This document shows, one piece after another, positions 43,067-44,299 of a stretch of 44,299 nucleotides of DNA. The translations under genes and the position numbers were made by a program. Positions within the stretch are counted from its first letter, which is position 1, and every line of letters starts with the position of its first letter. The stretch comes from an uncultured Spartobacteria bacterium (GTDB lineage Bacteria; Verrucomicrobiota; Verrucomicrobiia; Chthoniobacterales; UBA6821). The DNA is taken from positions 1-44,299 of the forward strand of contig CAIPWR010000049.1 of NCBI GenBank assembly GCA_903868795.1. Direction: 5' to 3'. The notes beneath the pieces were generated by a model that was not told the DNA's origin, did not search any database, and saw only the letters and a list, made by a program, of their open reading frames with translations.

Positions 43067-44047
43067 TTGTTGGATGTGGTGGAAGTGAGTCCCCGAGCCG
43101 CCTTGTTGAGGTCGACCGTCTGGGTGACGTAGAGGTAGAAGAGCGTCCCGGCAGGAACGCGGACGTAGTAGGGGTTCTTCTGCATTCCTTCTAAGAGCCT
43201 CTGGGCATAGAGCTGCCCACCGGCTTGGAGACCAGCAGAGAGTGCCTGGGTCATTCCTCCCCCTTGAAGCTGGGTGGCTCCCCCCGTCAGTGGGGAGATG
43301 ATGTTGGTGACTCCCGGAAAAGCCCCTGCTCCTGCGGAAACCATCGAGGCAAGGATCGCCTTGGCCTCGGCATACTTATCAGCCGCAATCTTGTACCCCC
43401 TGAGTCCTGCCGACCCATCGCTCTCTTGCCAGCGACCCGGCTCCTTCTCATCAGGGAGCGTAGTCGAGCACCGTCCCGGCCAAAGGGAGCTGCTTGCCAT
43501 CTTGGAAGACGAGCATCCATTCGTGATCGGAACCGACCCGATCCCTCGCAGGGCTATTCTTGGCAGCTCCATGAACTTCGGTCCCAGCCGGGATGATGAG
43601 CCTCCCATCTCTCCAGACATCCTCGGTAACAAGTCCGATGATCGGTGTCTCCAAGTTGATCGAGTCGACCGTGTTCACGAGTTCGCACTTCAGCAGCCGT
43701 CCGTAAGGGAGATAGTTCTCACTCAGGGAGCTTTCCTTCATCGCAAAGATCGCCTGAGGAATCGGAGGTGGGGTCTTCAAGGCTACCGGCCTTCCTTCCG
43801 ACATCGTGGGCAGAGGGGTAGGTGTCGGTGTCGGCCTGATCGGTTTGATGTCGGGAATTCCCTCATCAATCGTGTAGCTCTTAGCCGTGGTGGCTTGTGT
43901 CGGAACAGCCGGTGTCACCTTGGCGGTTGTTCCACCCCCTCGATGCATCAGCACGAAGGCCAGGATCACCCCTCCGGCAAAGAGAAAGAGGATGAGCCGA
44001 CCGGTCGGCTTATTCAGGAGCTCCGTCTTGAAATCGCGAAGATTCAT
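43063..44047 (-). CDS. VirB10/TrbI-like type IV secretion protein, interrupted by a +1 frame change
   Basis: The parts of a VirB10-like scaffold protein lie in two frames. Part one (44047-43454, 198 codons) has a membrane anchor (GRLILFLFAGGVILAFVL), a Pro-rich stretch (PIRPTPTPTPLPTM), and the barrel opening YGRLLKCELVNTVDSINLET with GRLIIPAGTEVHGAAKN. It ends LAGTVLDYAP then TGA. The C-terminal part (43452-43063, 129 codons) continues as DEKEPGRWQESDGSAG and finishes with NPYYVRVPAGTLFYLYVTQTVDL, the family's last strand. Skipping one T after CCC at 43454 joins them into 327 residues. The lipoprotein ATG overlaps the second frame's stop, so readthrough seems to be the ancestral state. Sequencing error, mutation and programmed frameshift all remain possible. 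Confidence 0.7.
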
Positions 44048-44299
44048 CGCACGACGTTCTTGTTGGAGATTCCCGTGGCCACCTTGGCTGCCTGTCGCGA
44101 CTCAGCACGAACAACCAGCACGTTCCACTTGTTGTGGGGAGCGAGGTGATTGCGTCCTCCCTGCCCGTTCCCCGTAATTGCAAAGAATGCTGGAGTCACC
44201 GATTTCGGGGGCATCACCCCGGAAGCATCCGCGAGAGACTCCGTGTAGATCCGTTCATCAAGCCTTACCGCCAGATCCTGCGGCTTGTAGTAGATCGCC
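44044..44299 (-). CDS. C-terminal part of an unrecognised transfer-operon gene (cut by window edge)
   Basis: The last 84 or so codons of a gene whose start lies beyond the right edge. The visible part includes YYKPQDLAVRLDERIYTE, GVMPPKSVTPAFFAITGNGQ and KWNVLVVRAESRQAAKVATG, ending SNKNVVR. Its TGA overlaps the virB10-like ATG by 4 nt (ATGA). In conjugation operons the gene before virB10 is often virB9/trbG/traK, but no diagnostic motif is visible, so the identity is left open. Confidence 0.5.
   Translation of the reverse strand, partial: AIYYKPQDLAVRLDERIYTESLADASGVMPPKSVTPAFFAITGNGQGGRNHLAPHNKWNVLVVRAESRQAAKVATGISNKNVVR

Larger units (their letters stand above)
39992..44299. mobile_element. 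Left end of an integrative, probably conjugative, element
   Basis: From the tRNA-Glu fragment to the right edge the genes are a tyrosine recombinase, an excisionase-like protein and a minus-strand operon with a VirB10/TrbI-like transfer protein, a lipoprotein and a ribbon-helix-helix-like protein. The orientation of the tRNA fragment predicts that the other end, outside this window, carries an intact tRNA-Glu on the minus strand. No ATPase, relaxase or coupling protein is seen yet, so self-transfer is an inference from virB10. Confidence 0.7.

Noticed and set aside
43453-43632. ATG at 43632 as a separate start for the second virB10 frame
   Set aside because: The first 60 residues of that frame have Ser/Arg-rich shadow composition and overlap part one of virB10; homology begins only after the CCC-TGA site.
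43274-44149. 291-codon plus-strand frame
   Set aside because: It is the shadow of the virB10-like gene, whose hydrophobic anchor and barrel motifs are on the minus strand.
1-44299. CRISPR array, riboswitch or complete insertion sequence
   Set aside because: No regularly spaced repeats, no recognisable aptamer core and no transposase were found on reading both strands.

Overview
The window reads as chromosomal DNA of a member of the Verrucomicrobiota (PVC superphylum). This is inferred from the gene families, not from a search: many Gfo/Idh/MocA oxidoreductases with Tat signals, DUF1080 (3-keto-disaccharide hydrolase-like) and ThuA-HEAT proteins, PAS-AraC regulators and a Mg-type HemB. Most starts have no clear Shine-Dalgarno sequence upstream, and many carry ACC directly before ATG. 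The genus is not determined.

Layout. (1) 1-7018, minus strand: rplK-rplA-rplJ-rplL-rpoB-rpoC, with rpoC cut by the window edge. The usual upstream neighbours secE and nusG are absent; a divergent yqgE (7236-7835) sits there instead. (2) 7843-11202, minus: a three-gene set read as bacterial ceramide synthesis: serine palmitoyltransferase, a GNAT-like N-acyltransferase (bCerS-like) and an SDR/epimerase-like reductase (CerR-like). A tRNA-Pro(UGG) lies just upstream. (3) 11444-18479, minus: a GH130-like glycoside phosphorylase with a GT4 glycosyltransferase fused to a helical-toroid domain, an amidohydrolase, YbjQ and a phosphoglucomutase/phosphomannomutase. A divergent MFS transporter follows. 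(4) 19808-35061: a carbohydrate-oxidation island with four Gfo/Idh/MocA proteins (three Tat-exported, one cytosolic), a DUF1080 protein, a lipoprotein fusing a TIM barrel to two DUF1080-type domains, a free TIM-barrel isomerase, a large ThuA-HEAT protein, DoxX, a discoidin protein and ApbE. The gene content fits oxidation of glycosides at C3 followed by non-classical cleavage of the keto-sugar. (5) 35158-37660, plus: two tandem PAS-AraC regulators and an ABC-2 permease. A 10-bp-spaced direct repeat occurs both upstream of the first regulator and in the divergent promoter region of the sugar genes, so it may be the regulator's operator. (6) 37657-39842, minus: hemB and two paralogous L,D-transpeptidases. 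(7) 39969 to the right edge: the left end of an integrative, probably conjugative, element. A 23-nt tRNA-Glu 3'-end fragment marks the junction, followed by a tyrosine recombinase, a convergent excisionase-like gene, and a minus-strand transfer operon with a VirB10/TrbI-like gene broken into two frames at CCC-TGA.

The most notable points are the ceramide trio, the keto-glycoside island with its fusion lipoprotein and shared putative operator, and the tRNA-Glu-targeted element with the +1-frame virB10. No CRISPR array, rRNA, riboswitch or complete insertion sequence was recognised. Functions are read from motifs and context without database searches.
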